Below, in pieces: positions 1-7,483 of a stretch of 64,000 nt of DNA. The position numbers and the translations under genes are program-made. Origin of the DNA: Cellulosimicrobium cellulans (lineage in GTDB: Bacteria; Actinomycetota; Actinomycetes; Actinomycetales; Cellulomonadaceae). Under the pieces are notes generated by a model, which was given only the letters and a program-made list of their open reading frames with translations, searched no databases and was not told the origin of the DNA. The stretch's first letter is position 1. Every line of letters begins with the position of its first letter. The DNA is taken from the NCBI RefSeq assembly GCF_024124905.1, contig NZ_JAMXST010000001.1:124001-188000 (forward strand). Reading direction: 5' to 3'.

Positions 1-2102
1 CCGTCGGTGTCCAGCACGACGTCCCACCCCTCGCCGTACCGCGCGGGCGGCACGGTGAACTCGAGCGCGTCGGAGTGGGCGTTGAGCAGCAGGAGGAACG
101 AGTCGTCGACGATCGGCTCGCCGCGCCGGTCCTTCTCGGGGATCGCGTCGCCGTTGAGGAACACCATGACGGTGCGCGCGTAGGCGTGGTCCCAGTCCTG
201 CTGGTCCATGCGCGAGCCGGTGATGTCGAGCCACTCGATGTCCGGCAGCTCGTCGTCGACGGTCCCGGAGCCGCCGCGGCCCAGGAAGAAGCGCCGCCGG
301 TGCAGCACGGGGTGGTCGCGCCGCAGCCACACCACGCGGCGGGCGAAGTCGAGCAGCGCGGCCCGCTCGTCGTCGAGGCCCTCCTCGCCGCCCCAGTCCA
401 TCCACGTGATCGCGTTGTCCTGGCAGTAGCCGTTGTTGTTGCCGCCCTGCGTGCGCGCGATCTCGTCGCCGTGCGCGAGCATGGGCACGCCCTGGGAGAG
501 CAGGAGGGTCGCGAGGAAGTTGCGGCGCTGGCGCGCGCGGAGCTCTCGCACCTCGGGGTCGTCGGTCGGCCCCTCCGCCCCGCAGTTCCAGGACCGGTTG
601 TGGCTCTCGCCGTCGTTGTTGCCCTCGCCGTTGGCCTCGTTGTGCTTCTCGTCGTAGGACACGAGGTCGTTGAGCGTGAAACCGTCGTGCGCGGTGACGA
701 AGTTGATCGACGCGATGGGCTTGCGACCGCTGTGCTCGTAGAGGTCTGACGAGCCGGTGAGGCGGCTCGCGAGCTCGGGCAGCGTGGAGGGCTCGCCGCG
801 CCAGAAGTCGCGCACGGTGTCCCGGTACTGCCCGTTCCACTCGGTCCACAGCGGCGGGAAGCCGCCCACCTGGTAGCCGCCGTCGCCGAGGTCCCACGGC
901 TCGGCGATGAGCTTGACCTGGGAGATCACCGGGTCCTGCTGGACGATGTCGAAGAAGGCCGAGAGGCGGTCGACCTCGTGGAACTGCCGGGCCAGGGTCG
1001 CCGCGAGGTCGAAGCGGAACCCGTCCACGTGCATCTCGGTCACCCAGTACCGCAGCGAGTCCATGATGAGCTGGAGCACGTGCGGCGAGCGCATGAGCAG
1101 CGAGTTGCCCGTGCCCGTGGTGTCGAAGTAGTGCGCCTCGTCGCCGTCGACCAGGCGGTAGTACGCCTTGTTGTCGATGCCGCGGAAGCTCAGCGTCGGG
1201 CCCAGGTGGTTGCCCTCCGCGGTGTGGTTGTAGACGACGTCGAGGATGACCTCGATGCCCGCCTCGTGCAGGGCCTTGACCATGGTCTTGAACTCCATGA
1301 CCTGCTGCCCGCGCGTGCCGTACGCCGCGTACCCGTTGTGGGGCGCGAAGAAGCCGATGGTGTTGTAGCCCCAGTAGTTCGACAGGCCCTTCTCGACGAG
1401 CGTGGGGTCGTTGACGAACTGGTGCACCGGCATGAGCTCGACCGCCGTGACGCCGAGCGTCACGAGGTGCTCGACGACGGCCGGGTGGGCCATGCCGGCG
1501 TACGTGCCGCGCAGGTCGTCCGGCACGTCCGGGTGGAGCATCGTCATGCCCTTGACGTGCGCCTCGTAGATGACGCTGTCGTGGTAGTCCCGGTTCGGCG
1601 GGCGGTCGTGACCCCAGTCGAAGTACGGGTTGATGACGACCGAGACCATCGTGTGCCCGGCCGAGTCGTCGTCGTTGAGCGGGGGAGCGGGCGGGGGCGC
1701 GTCGTCCGCGTCGGCGCCCTCGGGTGCCTCGTCCGCCGGTGCCGCGTCGCCGGCGTCGGCGAAGCGGTAGGAGAACAGCGACTCGTCGCCGTCGACCTGT
1801 CCTTCGATCGCCTTCGCGTACGGGTCGAGGAGCAGCTTGGCCGGGTTGCACCGGTGACCGTTCGCCGGGTCGTACGGCCCGTGCACGCGGTAGCCGTAGC
1901 GCGTGCCGGGGCCCTTCCCGGGCAGGTAGACGTGCCAGACGTGCGCGTCCACCTCCTCGAGGTCGACGCGCGTCTCGGTGCCGTCGTCGCCGAGGAGGCA
2001 GAGCTCCACGCGCTCCGCGACCTCGGAGAACAGGGCGAAGTTCGTCCCCGTCCCGTCGTAGGTGGCGCCGAGCGGGTAGGGGTGGCCGGGCCAGGTCTGC
2101 AT
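1..2102 (-). CDS. glgX: Glycogen debranching enzyme GlgX (3' end outside window)
   Basis: This is an isoamylase-type alpha-1,6-glucosidase that hydrolyses branch points of limit-dextrin during cytoplasmic glycogen breakdown. The protein begins [19 protein letters not shown], has the N-terminal CBM48-like fold region, then GH13 signatures: [18 protein letters not shown] (nucleophile Asp), LIAEPWDLG (acid/base Glu) and [14 protein letters not shown]. About 700 codons are present and the C-terminus runs off the left edge. ATG at 2100-2102 was chosen because it gives the family's usual N-terminus, with a weak AGGGG site just upstream. An odd feature is an acidic and proline-rich insert of roughly 25 residues around residues 120-150 (coding 1680-1750), just before the conserved region starting [12 protein letters not shown]. 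Family identity is secure; the role of the insert is unknown. Confidence 0.96.
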   Translation of the reverse strand, partial: MQTWPGHPYPLGATYDGTGTNFALFSEVAERVELCLLGDDGTETRVDLEEVDAHVWHVYLPGKGPGTRYGYRVHGPYDPANGHRCNPAKLLLDPYAKAIEGQVDGDESLFSYRFADAGDAAPADEAPEGADADDAPPPAPPLNDDDSAGHTMVSVVINPYFDWGHDRPPNRDYHDSVIYEAHVKGMTMLHPDVPDDLRGTYAGMAHPAVVEHLVTLGVTAVELMPVHQFVNDPTLVEKGLSNYWGYNTIGFFAPHNGYAAYGTRGQQVMEFKTMVKALHEAGIEVILDVVYNHTAEGNHLGPTLSFRGIDNKAYYRLVDGDEAHYFDTTGTGNSLLMRSPHVLQLIMDSLRYWVTEMHVDGFRFDLAATLARQFHEVDRLSAFFDIVQQDPVISQVKLIAEPWDLGDGGYQVGGFPPLWTEWNGQYRDTVRDFWRGEPSTLPELASRLTGSSDLYEHSGRKPIASINFVTAHDGFTLNDLVSYDEKHNEANGEGNNDGESHNRSWNCGAEGPTDDPEVRELRARQRRNFLATLLLSQGVPMLAHGDEIARTQGGNNNGYCQDNAITWMDWGGEEGLDDERAALLDFARRVVWLRRDHPVLHRRRFFLGRGGSGTVDDELPDIEWLDITGSRMDQQDWDHAYARTVMVFLNGDAIPEKDRRGEPIVDDSFLLLLNAHSDALEFTVPPARYGEGWDVVLDTD

Positions 2103-2308
2103 GCCCCTGAGGATTCCACGCATCCCGGGTCGCTGTCGTCGCAGACGACGCCCGACGCCGGGTGACGACGGACACTCGCCATCAAATAGTGTGCCAAGCG
2201 CCCATGGGTCCCGCGGCTCGGCCCGCGCTCGTCTCACCGCCCCAGCCAGGAACGGGTCTCCACGACGACGCGGCCGCGGACGGTCGTGCATCGGGGCGTC
2301 GGACCTGG

Positions 2309-2314
2309 TAGACC
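2309..2314 (+). promoter_or_regulatory. Candidate leaderless -10 box for the gene at 2321
   Basis: TAGACC ends six bases before the ATG at 2321 and no purine-rich ribosome site is visible. The spacing matches the TANNNT-to-start distance of leaderless actinobacterial transcripts and recurs at several genes in this window. The -35 region is not convincing. Confidence 0.4.
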
Positions 2315-2320
2315 CGTGCC

Positions 2321-2536
2321 ATGAGCACCCACGCAGACCACCGCGACGACCTCAACGAGTCGGACGTCGCCTCCGCACGACTGTCCCCGCGCCGCGAGGA
2401 GGAGGGGGAGGCCGTGGGCGACGTGCTGACCGGTGGGGACGTGACCAAGGCCCCGCAGTCGCTGTCGGAGAACGAGCGCCGGCCGATCGACGGTGCGTCG
2501 TCGGGTACGTCCTGGGACGACCCCGACGAGCTCTGA
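2321..2536 (+). CDS. Small acidic hypothetical protein
   Basis: This 71-residue, strongly acidic, hydrophilic protein (begins [20 protein letters not shown]) has no signal peptide, membrane segment or recognisable domain. It is probably cytoplasmic and partly disordered. I do not recognise the family. Reading frame quality (GC-rich third positions) and a TAGACC box six bases before the ATG support it being expressed, probably from a leaderless mRNA. It ends four bases before the stop of the convergent gene at 2540. It could be a spurious frame, but the tight tail-to-tail packing argues for a real gene. Confidence 0.55.
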   Translation: MSTHADHRDDLNESDVASARLSPRREEEGEAVGDVLTGGDVTKAPQSLSENERRPIDGASSGTSWDDPDEL

Positions 2537-2539
2537 TCG

Positions 2540-2857
2540 TCAGTCGACGCGCGGCAGCCGGTCGGCGTCGACCGGGATGAGGCGGGGCATCCCGGCGGGG
2601 GCGACCGCGCTGAGCGCGAGGTAGCGGGCCTCCGCCCGATGGAGGCGGATGTGCTCGTCGACGGTCCAGTCCGGGCCGTTCGTGAGCGACATGCCGCACG
2701 AGCAGTCGATCGCCACCCGCCCGGCCCCCTCCTCGCGGACCTGCCCGATCGTGACGTGCGCGGACCGCGCGTCCGCCTTCGCGCGGCGCATGCTCGCGCT
2801 GACGGGTTCGGGGCGCGTGGCCTCCGGCGACGGGTTCGGGGCGGGTGCGGCACTCAC
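2540..2857 (-). CDS. Small hypothetical protein with CxC/HxxxH motif
   Basis: A 105-residue protein of unknown function. The central part reads AIDCSCGMSLTNGP followed by WTVDEHIRLHRAEA, so two cysteines and two histidines are placed as in small zinc-binding folds; metal binding is inference. The N-terminal 25 residues are Pro/Ala/Glu-rich. The start is GTG at 2857; an AGCCTA sequence (TAGGCT on the coding strand) lies eight bases upstream and there is no ribosome site, which suggests leaderless expression. It stands alone, convergent with the small gene at 2321. Homologues would be expected among related Micrococcales, but I cannot name a family. Confidence 0.65.
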   Translation of the reverse strand: MSAAPAPNPSPEATRPEPVSASMRRAKADARSAHVTIGQVREEGAGRVAIDCSCGMSLTNGPDWTVDEHIRLHRAEARYLALSAVAPAGMPRLIPVDADRLPRVD

Positions 2858-2865
2858 AGGTCCCG

Positions 2866-2871
2866 AGCCTA
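2866..2871 (-). promoter_or_regulatory. Candidate leaderless -10 box for the gene ending at 2540
   Basis: On the minus strand this reads TAGGCT and sits eight bases before the GTG start at 2857. No Shine-Dalgarno sequence is present between them. Confidence 0.35.
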
Positions 2872-2944
2872 GACGGCCCCGTCGCGCTGCCGCGCACGCA
2901 CGGTCGCCGCGCGCCGACCGTGCGGGCGCCGGACCTGCTCCCCC

Positions 2945-3268
2945 TCAGTGGGTGTGCGCGATCCCGAGGGCGTGCGCCCGCTCGTGCTCCCGCTCGGCGG
3001 CCTCGCGCGCGGCGATGCGCGCCCGGACCTCCTCGCGACGGAGCGGAGGCACGGTCGACGGCGGGTTGCGGCGCTCCGGCAGCTCGCCGAGCAGCCGCGC
3101 GACGACGGCCGTGACCTCGTCGACCGCGCGCTCGAACGGCTCCTGGGTCGCGGCGCTGGTCCGCTGGATCCCGGTGACCTTCCGGACGAACTGGCGTGCG
3201 GCCGCCTCGATCTCCTCGTCCGTGGCAGGGGGCTCGAGGCCGCGCAGGGTCGTGATGTTCCGGCACAT
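2945..3268 (-). CDS. DUF2277 family protein
   Basis: The N-terminus MCRNITTLRGLEPPATDEEI followed by EAAARQFVRKVTGIQ is the hallmark of DUF2277, a family of about 80-100 residues found across bacteria and of unknown function. The invariant Cys2-Arg3-Asn4 is kept. At 107 residues it has a C-terminal Arg/Glu/His-rich extension ending in AHTH beyond the core domain. It is monocistronic; TAGCGT lies seven bases upstream of the ATG with no ribosome site, so it is probably leaderless. Family assignment is confident; function is not known. Confidence 0.88.
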   Translation of the reverse strand: MCRNITTLRGLEPPATDEEIEAAARQFVRKVTGIQRTSAATQEPFERAVDEVTAVVARLLGELPERRNPPSTVPPLRREEVRARIAAREAAEREHERAHALGIAHTH

Positions 3269-3275
3269 GCCCTCG

Positions 3276-3281
3276 ACGCTA
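3276..3281 (-). promoter_or_regulatory. Candidate leaderless -10 box for the DUF2277 gene
   Basis: The coding-strand sequence is TAGCGT, seven bases before ATG 3268, without an intervening ribosome binding site. Confidence 0.45.
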
Positions 3282-3315
3282 CGTGCGAGCGAGGAGCATC
3301 ACAAGGGCGGCCCCG

Positions 3316-4209
3316 TCAGGCGAAGCGTGCGGTGACGGCAAGCGTCTCCCCGACGTCGACGCGGACGTCCGCGAGCCGCACGCCCGGGGGCAGGTCGGAC
3401 ACGAGGTCGACCCGGTGCCCCTCCGCCTTGGCGAGCTCGCCGCGCGCGGCCAGGAGCAGCGCCGCGACGACGGGGTTGCGGCTCGACAGCTCGAGGTCCC
3501 GGACGGTGAGCACCATGTGCGCGTCGACCTCGGCGGTCCCTGCCGCGCGCACGCTCGCGGAGAGGATGCCCTTGCGGACCCGGGCGAACCCGCGGAGCGT
3601 CACGCTGCGAGGCCCCGCGGACTCGAGGTCGACGTCGAGCGACGCCAGCGTGAGGCCGAGGTTCTGGAGCTCCGTCGCCACGAGGCGCCGGGCGGTCTCG
3701 ACGAGGGCGTCGCGGGGTGCGGCGACGCGGACGTGGCCGCTGAGAGGCGCGGCGTCGTCCGGCTCGACGGGCTCGATCCCCAGACCGCCGGCGGTGTCCT
3801 CGACCCAGCGGAACCGCAGGCCCTCGGCCTCCGCGACGACGTCGACCGGTACGTCCTCGACGAGGAGGGGGTGCGCGTCGACGCGCACCCGGCGCAAGAC
3901 CGCGTCCTCGCGCGCCCGCACGTCCTCGACGTCGCGGGTCTCGTGCCCGTCGGTCGAGGCGCGCTCCGCGCCCGGAGCGGCTCCCTGGCCTCCGACGCGC
4001 ACGCGGACCCCTGTCAGGTCGACGTCGAGCCGGGAGACGTCGGGGCCGTCGAGCTCGGCGTCGAGGCGGGCCCGGTCGGCACCCTCGACGGTCGGCCCGA
4101 GCAGGTCGAGCAGGGCGGGGCGCAGCCGGGCGCGGAGATCGACGGAGGTCGTGGGTCGCGGGGCGGCGCCGAACGGCAGCACGTCGTGGGCGGGGCTCAG
4201 GTCGGGCAT
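3316..4209 (-). CDS. Hypothetical protein, possibly LmeA/DUF2993-like
   Basis: A 297-residue soluble-looking protein with no signal peptide or membrane segment. The two halves look alike: each has an amphipathic stretch (DLRARLRPALLDLLGPTV near residue 25; DALVETARRLVATELQNLGL near 165) followed by beta-rich sequence with alternating hydrophobic residues (SRLDVDLTGVRVRVGGQG; LASLDVDLESAGPRSVTLRG). Such a helix-plus-strands pattern recalls DUF2993/LmeA-type lipid-binding proteins, but that is only a resemblance and the usual N-terminal anchor is missing. TACCCT lies six bases before the ATG, so expression is probably leaderless. It sits directly downstream of the tRNA operon terminator and is not cotranscribed with the tRNAs. 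Confidence 0.7.
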   Translation of the reverse strand: MPDLSPAHDVLPFGAAPRPTTSVDLRARLRPALLDLLGPTVEGADRARLDAELDGPDVSRLDVDLTGVRVRVGGQGAAPGAERASTDGHETRDVEDVRAREDAVLRRVRVDAHPLLVEDVPVDVVAEAEGLRFRWVEDTAGGLGIEPVEPDDAAPLSGHVRVAAPRDALVETARRLVATELQNLGLTLASLDVDLESAGPRSVTLRGFARVRKGILSASVRAAGTAEVDAHMVLTVRDLELSSRNPVVAALLLAARGELAKAEGHRVDLVSDLPPGVRLADVRVDVGETLAVTARFA

Positions 4210-4215
4210 GGGCCG

Positions 4216-4221
4216 AGGGTA
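4216..4221 (-). promoter_or_regulatory. Candidate leaderless -10 box for the gene ending at 3316
   Basis: TACCCT on the minus strand, six bases before ATG 4209. It lies just downstream of the tRNA terminator hairpin at 4232-4261, consistent with a fresh transcription start. Confidence 0.45.
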
Positions 4222-4231
4222 GTGGACGACG

Positions 4232-4261
4232 AAGGCCGCCCCGGGGAACCGGGGCGGCCTT
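4232..4261 (-). terminator. Hairpin terminator of tRNA operon copy 1
   Basis: A perfect 13-bp stem (4232-4244 with 4249-4261) closed by a GGAA loop lies eight bases beyond the 3' end of tRNA-Val. There is no long U-run, as is common for actinobacterial terminators. Confidence 0.8.
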
Positions 4262-4269
4262 CGAGCCGG

Positions 4270-4341
4270 TGGGCGATACTGGGATCGAACCAGTGACCTC
4301 TTCCGTGTCAGGGAAGCGCGCTACCGCTGCGCCAATCGCCC
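4270..4341 (-). tRNA. tRNA-Val(GAC), copy 1
   Basis: The 72-nt minus-strand sequence starts GGGCGATTGGCGCAGCGGTA and ends with the paired acceptor ATCGCCC plus discriminator A. The anticodon stem CTTCC/GGAAG closes the loop CTGACAC, giving anticodon GAC for valine codons GUC/GUU. The TpsiC arm GGTTCGATCC is intact; CCA is not encoded. It is the last gene of a Gly-Cys-Val operon and is identical to the copy at 4718-4789. Confidence 0.97.
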
Positions 4342-4360
4342 GGGGTGCTGCACTGCTGCG

Positions 4361-4431
4361 AGGTGGAGATGGGATTCGAACCCACGTATACGGCTTTGCA
4401 GGCCGCTGCCTCGCCTCTCGGCCACTCCACC
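4361..4431 (-). tRNA. tRNA-Cys(GCA), copy 1
   Basis: A 71-nt minus-strand tRNA beginning GGTGGAGTGGCCGAGAGGCG, with acceptor pairing GGTGGAG/CTCCACC and discriminator U, the identity base for tRNA-Cys. The anticodon loop CTGCAAA gives GCA. The TpsiC arm GGTTCGAATCC is present and CCA is not encoded. It is the middle gene of the operon, 19 nt before tRNA-Val, and is identical to the copy at 4809-4879. Confidence 0.97.
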
Positions 4432-4485
4432 TTGAGACGCGTCCTCTCACGCTCCCGGAGGAGTAGGTTAGAGAGTGGGCCTCCG

Positions 4486-4558
4486 AGCGGATGACGGGAC
4501 TCGAACCCGCGACCCTCACCTTGGCAAGGTGATGCTCTACCAACTGAGCCACATCCGC
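4486..4558 (-). tRNA. tRNA-Gly(GCC), copy 1
   Basis: A 73-nt minus-strand tRNA beginning GCGGATGTGGCTCAGTTGGT, acceptor GCGGATG/CATCCGC with discriminator U, anticodon loop TTGCCAA giving GCC. It reads GGC/GGU, the dominant glycine codons of this GC-rich genome. It is first in the operon, downstream of the -10 box at 4614, and is identical to the copy at 4928-5000. Confidence 0.97.
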
Positions 4559-4613
4559 GCGGCCGGTCCTGCGAGAGCTCTCGCGAGCCCTCCGGTGTTC
4601 CGGCGCGAAGCAC

Positions 4614-4619
4614 ATACTA
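4614..4619 (-). promoter_or_regulatory. -10 box of tRNA operon copy 1
   Basis: TAGTAT on the minus strand lies about 55 bases before tRNA-Gly. The same alignment position before operon copy 2 holds TAATGT, and the shared downstream sequence CGCGCCGGAAC supports a duplicated promoter. The -35 region is poor. Confidence 0.6.
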
Positions 4620-4668
4620 GCCGACTTCCGACCTGAACCGTGCATCCGGTCCGGGAGGCGGTCGGCAC

Positions 4669-4708
4669 GCGAGAGGCCGCTCCGGACGGTGCCGGGGCGG
4701 CCTCTCGC
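4669..4708 (-). terminator. Hairpin terminator of tRNA operon copy 2
   Basis: A perfect 12-bp stem (4669-4680 with 4697-4708) lies ten bases after the 3' end of the second tRNA-Val. It separates the two tRNA operon copies, so each copy has its own promoter and terminator. Confidence 0.8.
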
Positions 4709-4717
4709 AGGTGCTCG

Positions 4718-4789
4718 TGGGCGATACTGGGATCGAACCAGTGACCTCTTCCGTGTCAGGGAAGCGCGCTACCGCTGCGCCAATCGCCC
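4718..4789 (-). tRNA. tRNA-Val(GAC), copy 2
   Basis: The 72-nt sequence is base-for-base the same as the tRNA-Val at 4270-4341, with anticodon GAC in loop CTGACAC. It is the last gene of the second Gly-Cys-Val operon, followed by its own terminator hairpin. Confidence 0.97.
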
Positions 4790-4808
4790 AAAGGGTGGTG
4801 CTGTTGCG

Positions 4809-4879
4809 AGGTGGAGATGGGATTCGAACCCACGTATACGGCTTTGCAGGCCGCTGCCTCGCCTCTCGGCCACTCCACC
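4809..4879 (-). tRNA. tRNA-Cys(GCA), copy 2
   Basis: This 71-nt tRNA is identical to that at 4361-4431, with anticodon GCA and discriminator U. The spacer to tRNA-Val is 19 nt in both operons, although the spacer sequences have diverged. Confidence 0.97.
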
Positions 4880-4927
4880 GCGACCTGCCCTCCGCCGCCG
4901 CGAGGGCGGACGGAGAGTGGGCCTCCG

Positions 4928-5000
4928 AGCGGATGACGGGACTCGAACCCGCGACCCTCACCTTGGCAAGGTGATGCTCTACCAACTGAGCCACATCCGC
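4928..5000 (-). tRNA. tRNA-Gly(GCC), copy 2
   Basis: This 73-nt tRNA is identical to that at 4486-4558, with anticodon GCC. It is first in the second operon; the leader GGCCGC just before it is also shared by both copies. Confidence 0.97.
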
Positions 5001-5068
5001 GCGGCCGGTCTCTGGAAGGTGTCGAGGAATCGCTTCCTGCTGCCCTCCGGCGTTCCGGCGCGTCCCAG

Positions 5069-5099
5069 ACATTAGTCCACGTTCGCGCCCGGCGTCCAA
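5069..5099 (-). promoter_or_regulatory. Promoter of tRNA operon copy 2
   Basis: On the minus strand TTGGAC (5094-5099) and TAATGT (5069-5074) are separated by 19 bases and lie about 70 bases before tRNA-Gly. It diverges from pabB. Confidence 0.55.
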
Positions 5100-5164
5100 C
5101 CGGCGCCGTCCCGTGCGCGTCGAGTTCGACCCGGGCGCCGGGCGAGCGGCGCACTGGCGGTCGG

Positions 5165-5170
5165 TAGCGT
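5165..5170 (+). promoter_or_regulatory. Candidate leaderless -10 box for pabB
   Basis: TAGCGT ends six bases before the GTG start at 5177. No ribosome binding site lies between them. Confidence 0.5.
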
Positions 5171-5176
5171 GGTCCC

Positions 5177-6274
5177 GTGCCAGGACCTGGGAGAACGTCG
5201 TCGAGGCCGGGGCTCGCCCTCTTCGCGGACCGCGCCGCCACCGGCGCCGTGGAGGTCGTCGACCTGTGGCGCGAGCCGGAGCGGCTCGCCGACGACGGGC
5301 CGTGGTTCGTCGTGGCGGACTTCGACGCGCCGGCCCGCGGCGGGCGGGCGCGCGCGTGGCGGTTCGCCGAGCGCGTCGACCCGGCCGCGCTCTCCCGGGA
5401 CGGCGGGGGCGCGTGGCGCGGACCTGCGCCGTCGGGCTGGACGAGCTCGATGGACCGGGCCGCGTACGAGGCCGCGGTCGCCCGGGTGCGCGACGAGGTC
5501 CGCGAGGGCGAGGTCTACCAGGCCAACGTCTGCCGTGTGCTGTCCGCCCCGCTCGTCGACCCGGACGCGGGCGAGCCGGACGCCCTGGCCCTCGGGCGGC
5601 GTCTGGCCCGGGGGAACCCGGCGCCGTACGGGGGCGTCCTGCACGTCCCGGCGAGCTCCGGCGTCGACCCGGTGTGGGTCGTGACGGCGTCGCCCGAGCT
5701 CTTCCTCCGCGTCGCAGGCGGGACGGTCACCTCCGGCCCCATCAAGGGGACGGCCCCCGCCCCGGACGGGCTCACCGCCAAGGACCGGGCGGAGAACGTC
5801 ATGATCACCGACCTCGTGCGCAACGACCTGCAGCGCGTGTGCGACCCGGGCACCGTCGAGGTCACGGACCTGCTCGCGGTCGAACCCCACCCCGGCCTGG
5901 TGCACCTCGTGAGCACGGTCACCGGCCGCCTGCGTCCCGGGTTACGCTCCGGCGCGTCGCTGTGGCCGGCGCTGCTCGACGCCACGTTCCCGCCCGCGTC
6001 GGTGTCCGGTGCCCCGAAGTCGTCGGCGCTCCGGATCATCGACGCGCTCGAGCCCGTCCCACGCGGCCCGTACTGCGGCGCGGTCGGCTGGGTCGACGGC
6101 GACGAGGCGGTGCTCGCGGTCGGGATCCGGACCTTCTGGTGGGCCGACGGCGTGCTCCGGTTCGGCACGGGGGCCGGGATCACGTGGGGGAGCGACCCGG
6201 CGCGGGAGTGGGAGGAGACCGAGCTCAAGGCGCGGCGCCTCGTCGGCCTCGCCTCCGGCACACTGGACCCATGA
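5177..6274 (+). CDS. pabB: Aminodeoxychorismate synthase component I (PabB)
   Basis: This chorismate-binding enzyme aminates chorismate to 4-amino-4-deoxychorismate for folate synthesis, using ammonia from a glutaminase partner (PabA) that is not in this window. The 365-residue protein is the catalytic domain. The PIKGT motif (Lys190), typical of PabB rather than anthranilate synthase, is followed by DRAENVMITDLVRNDLQRVC, FPPASVSGAPK and the C-terminal YCGAVGWVDG and GIRTFWW segments. The N-terminal 80 residues are shorter and more divergent than in full-length PabB. The GTG start was chosen for the leaderless TAGCGT box six bases upstream; the frame is open further upstream but runs into the tRNA promoter. 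It overlaps pabC by 4 bases (ATGA), so the two are translationally coupled. Confidence 0.93.
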   Translation: MPGPGRTSSRPGLALFADRAATGAVEVVDLWREPERLADDGPWFVVADFDAPARGGRARAWRFAERVDPAALSRDGGGAWRGPAPSGWTSSMDRAAYEAAVARVRDEVREGEVYQANVCRVLSAPLVDPDAGEPDALALGRRLARGNPAPYGGVLHVPASSGVDPVWVVTASPELFLRVAGGTVTSGPIKGTAPAPDGLTAKDRAENVMITDLVRNDLQRVCDPGTVEVTDLLAVEPHPGLVHLVSTVTGRLRPGLRSGASLWPALLDATFPPASVSGAPKSSALRIIDALEPVPRGPYCGAVGWVDGDEAVLAVGIRTFWWADGVLRFGTGAGITWGSDPAREWEETELKARRLVGLASGTLDP

Positions 6275-7191
6275 GCCCCGCTGCCGCCACGACGCCGACG
6301 TCCGACCGCCCGTCCGGGAACCTCGTGATCTGGGCCGACGGACGTCTCGTCCGCCCGGGCGAGGAGGCGCTGAGCGCCGTGGACCACGGCCTGACGGTCG
6401 GGGACGGCGTGTTCGAGACGTGCGCCGTGTTCGACGGGCGGGCCTTCGCGCTCACCCGCCACCTGCGCCGGCTCGCGCGGTCCGCCGCGGGTCTCGGCCT
6501 CGACGCGCCGGACGAGCAGCGCGTGCTGGACGGCGTCGCGGCCGTCCTCGCCGAGGCCGACGCCCGGACGCGCACGGGGGCGGGCGACGTCGGCCGCCTG
6601 CGCATCACCGTGACCGCGGGCATCGGCCCGCTCGGGTCCGGCCGGACTCCCGGCGCGCAGACGGTCGTCGTCGCCGCGGGACCCGCGACCATCAGCCCCA
6701 CCGGCCGGGCCGTGCGCTCGCCGTGGACGCGCAACGAGCGGTCCGCCGTCGCCGGGCTCAAGACGACGTCGTACGCCGAGAACGTCGTCGCGCTCGCCGA
6801 CGCCGTCGCGCGGGGCGGCGACGAGGCGCTCCTCGCCAACACCGCGGGCGACCTGTGCGAGGGCACGGGCGCGAACGTGTTCGTCGAGCGCGGGGGCGAG
6901 CTCGTCACGCCGCTCCTGGCGTCCGGGTGCCTCGCCGGGATCACGCGCGAGCTGCTGCTCGAGTGGGCCGCGGAGGACGGGCTGCCCGTGCGCGAGGCCC
7001 GCCCCGGAGAGCTGCCGTTCGCGGTGCTCGACGAGGTGACCGCAGGGGACGCCGCGCTGCTCCTCACCGGCTCGGTCCGCAACGTCCAGCCCGTGACCTG
7101 GCTCGACGGCGTCGACGTGGCGGCCGGGGAGCTGTCGCTCGCCGCGCGCGAGCTCTTCGAGCGGCGCCGTCGCGAGCGTCTCGACCCCTGA
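6271..7191 (+). CDS. pabC: Aminodeoxychorismate lyase (PabC), class IV PLP enzyme
   Basis: A 306-residue fold-type IV pyridoxal-phosphate enzyme. Its position immediately after pabB indicates that it removes pyruvate from aminodeoxychorismate to give p-aminobenzoate. Visible features are VDHGLTVGDGVFET near residue 40, the PLP-binding Lys164 in AGLKTTSYAENVVAL, the EGTGANVFV segment and SGCLAGITRELLLE. The family also contains branched-chain and D-amino acid aminotransferases, so assignment rests partly on the neighbour. The ATG at 6271 overlaps the pabB stop, and no separate ribosome site is seen, consistent with coupled translation. Confidence 0.9.
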   Translation: MSPAAATTPTSDRPSGNLVIWADGRLVRPGEEALSAVDHGLTVGDGVFETCAVFDGRAFALTRHLRRLARSAAGLGLDAPDEQRVLDGVAAVLAEADARTRTGAGDVGRLRITVTAGIGPLGSGRTPGAQTVVVAAGPATISPTGRAVRSPWTRNERSAVAGLKTTSYAENVVALADAVARGGDEALLANTAGDLCEGTGANVFVERGGELVTPLLASGCLAGITRELLLEWAAEDGLPVREARPGELPFAVLDEVTAGDAALLLTGSVRNVQPVTWLDGVDVAAGELSLAARELFERRRRERLDP

Positions 7192-7203
7192 TCCGGGCCG
7201 GTT

Positions 7204-7232
7204 TTTCGATACGGTCCGTTTCAGGCTAGTAT
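7204..7232 (+). promoter_or_regulatory. Promoter of tRNA-Val(CAC)
   Basis: TTTCGA (7204-7209) and TAGTAT (7227-7232) are spaced by 17 bases, 13 bases before the tRNA. The -10 hexamer is the same as in tRNA operon copy 1. Confidence 0.65.
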
Positions 7233-7245
7233 CGACCACGCACTC

Positions 7246-7317
7246 GGGCGATTGGCGCAGTGGTAGCGCGCTTCGTTCACACCGAAGAGGTCACTGGTTC
7301 GAACCCAGTATCGCCCA
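7246..7317 (+). tRNA. tRNA-Val(CAC)
   Basis: A 72-nt tRNA starting GGGCGATTGGCGCAGTGGTA and ending ATCGCCC plus A. The anticodon stem CTTCG/CGAAG encloses TTCACAC, so the anticodon is CAC, reading GUG. It is nearly identical to the minus-strand tRNA-Val(GAC) genes except in the anticodon stem-loop and two other bases, suggesting a common origin. CCA is not encoded. It is monocistronic with its own promoter and terminator. Confidence 0.97.
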
Positions 7318-7326
7318 CCCGAGATC

Positions 7327-7357
7327 AAGGCCCGGAACCGTATGGTTCCGGGCCTTT
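7327..7357 (+). terminator. Terminator of tRNA-Val(CAC)
   Basis: A perfect 13-bp stem (7327-7339 with 7344-7356) with loop GTAT, followed by TTG, starts ten bases after the tRNA. Confidence 0.85.
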
Positions 7358-7422
7358 GTCGTGTCGAGGACGTGCGTCAGGGCGGCCGGTGGACAGGCCG
7401 ACGCGGTAGCCTGGCGCTCCGC

Positions 7423-7443
7423 ACGACGACGCACCGTCGTCGT
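7423..7443 (+). promoter_or_regulatory. Hairpin in the leader of the trmH-like gene
   Basis: ACGACGAC (7423-7430) pairs perfectly with GTCGTCGT (7436-7443) around loop GCACC. A possible -10 box TAGCCT lies at 7407-7412, so this hairpin would be at the very 5' end of the transcript. A second pairing, GGCGCC at 7457-7462 with GGCGCC at 7472-7477, could mask the GAAAGG ribosome site of the leader peptide. The regulatory role is inference. Confidence 0.4.
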
Positions 7444-7483
7444 CCGACGATGGCCCGGCGCCGCCGCTGAAAGGCGCCTCACG

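Noticed and set aside
4270-5000. tRNA-associated integration site of a mobile element
   Set aside because: No integrase, partial tRNA copy or foreign gene lies nearby; both flanks hold ordinary chromosomal genes, and the second tRNA set is complete.
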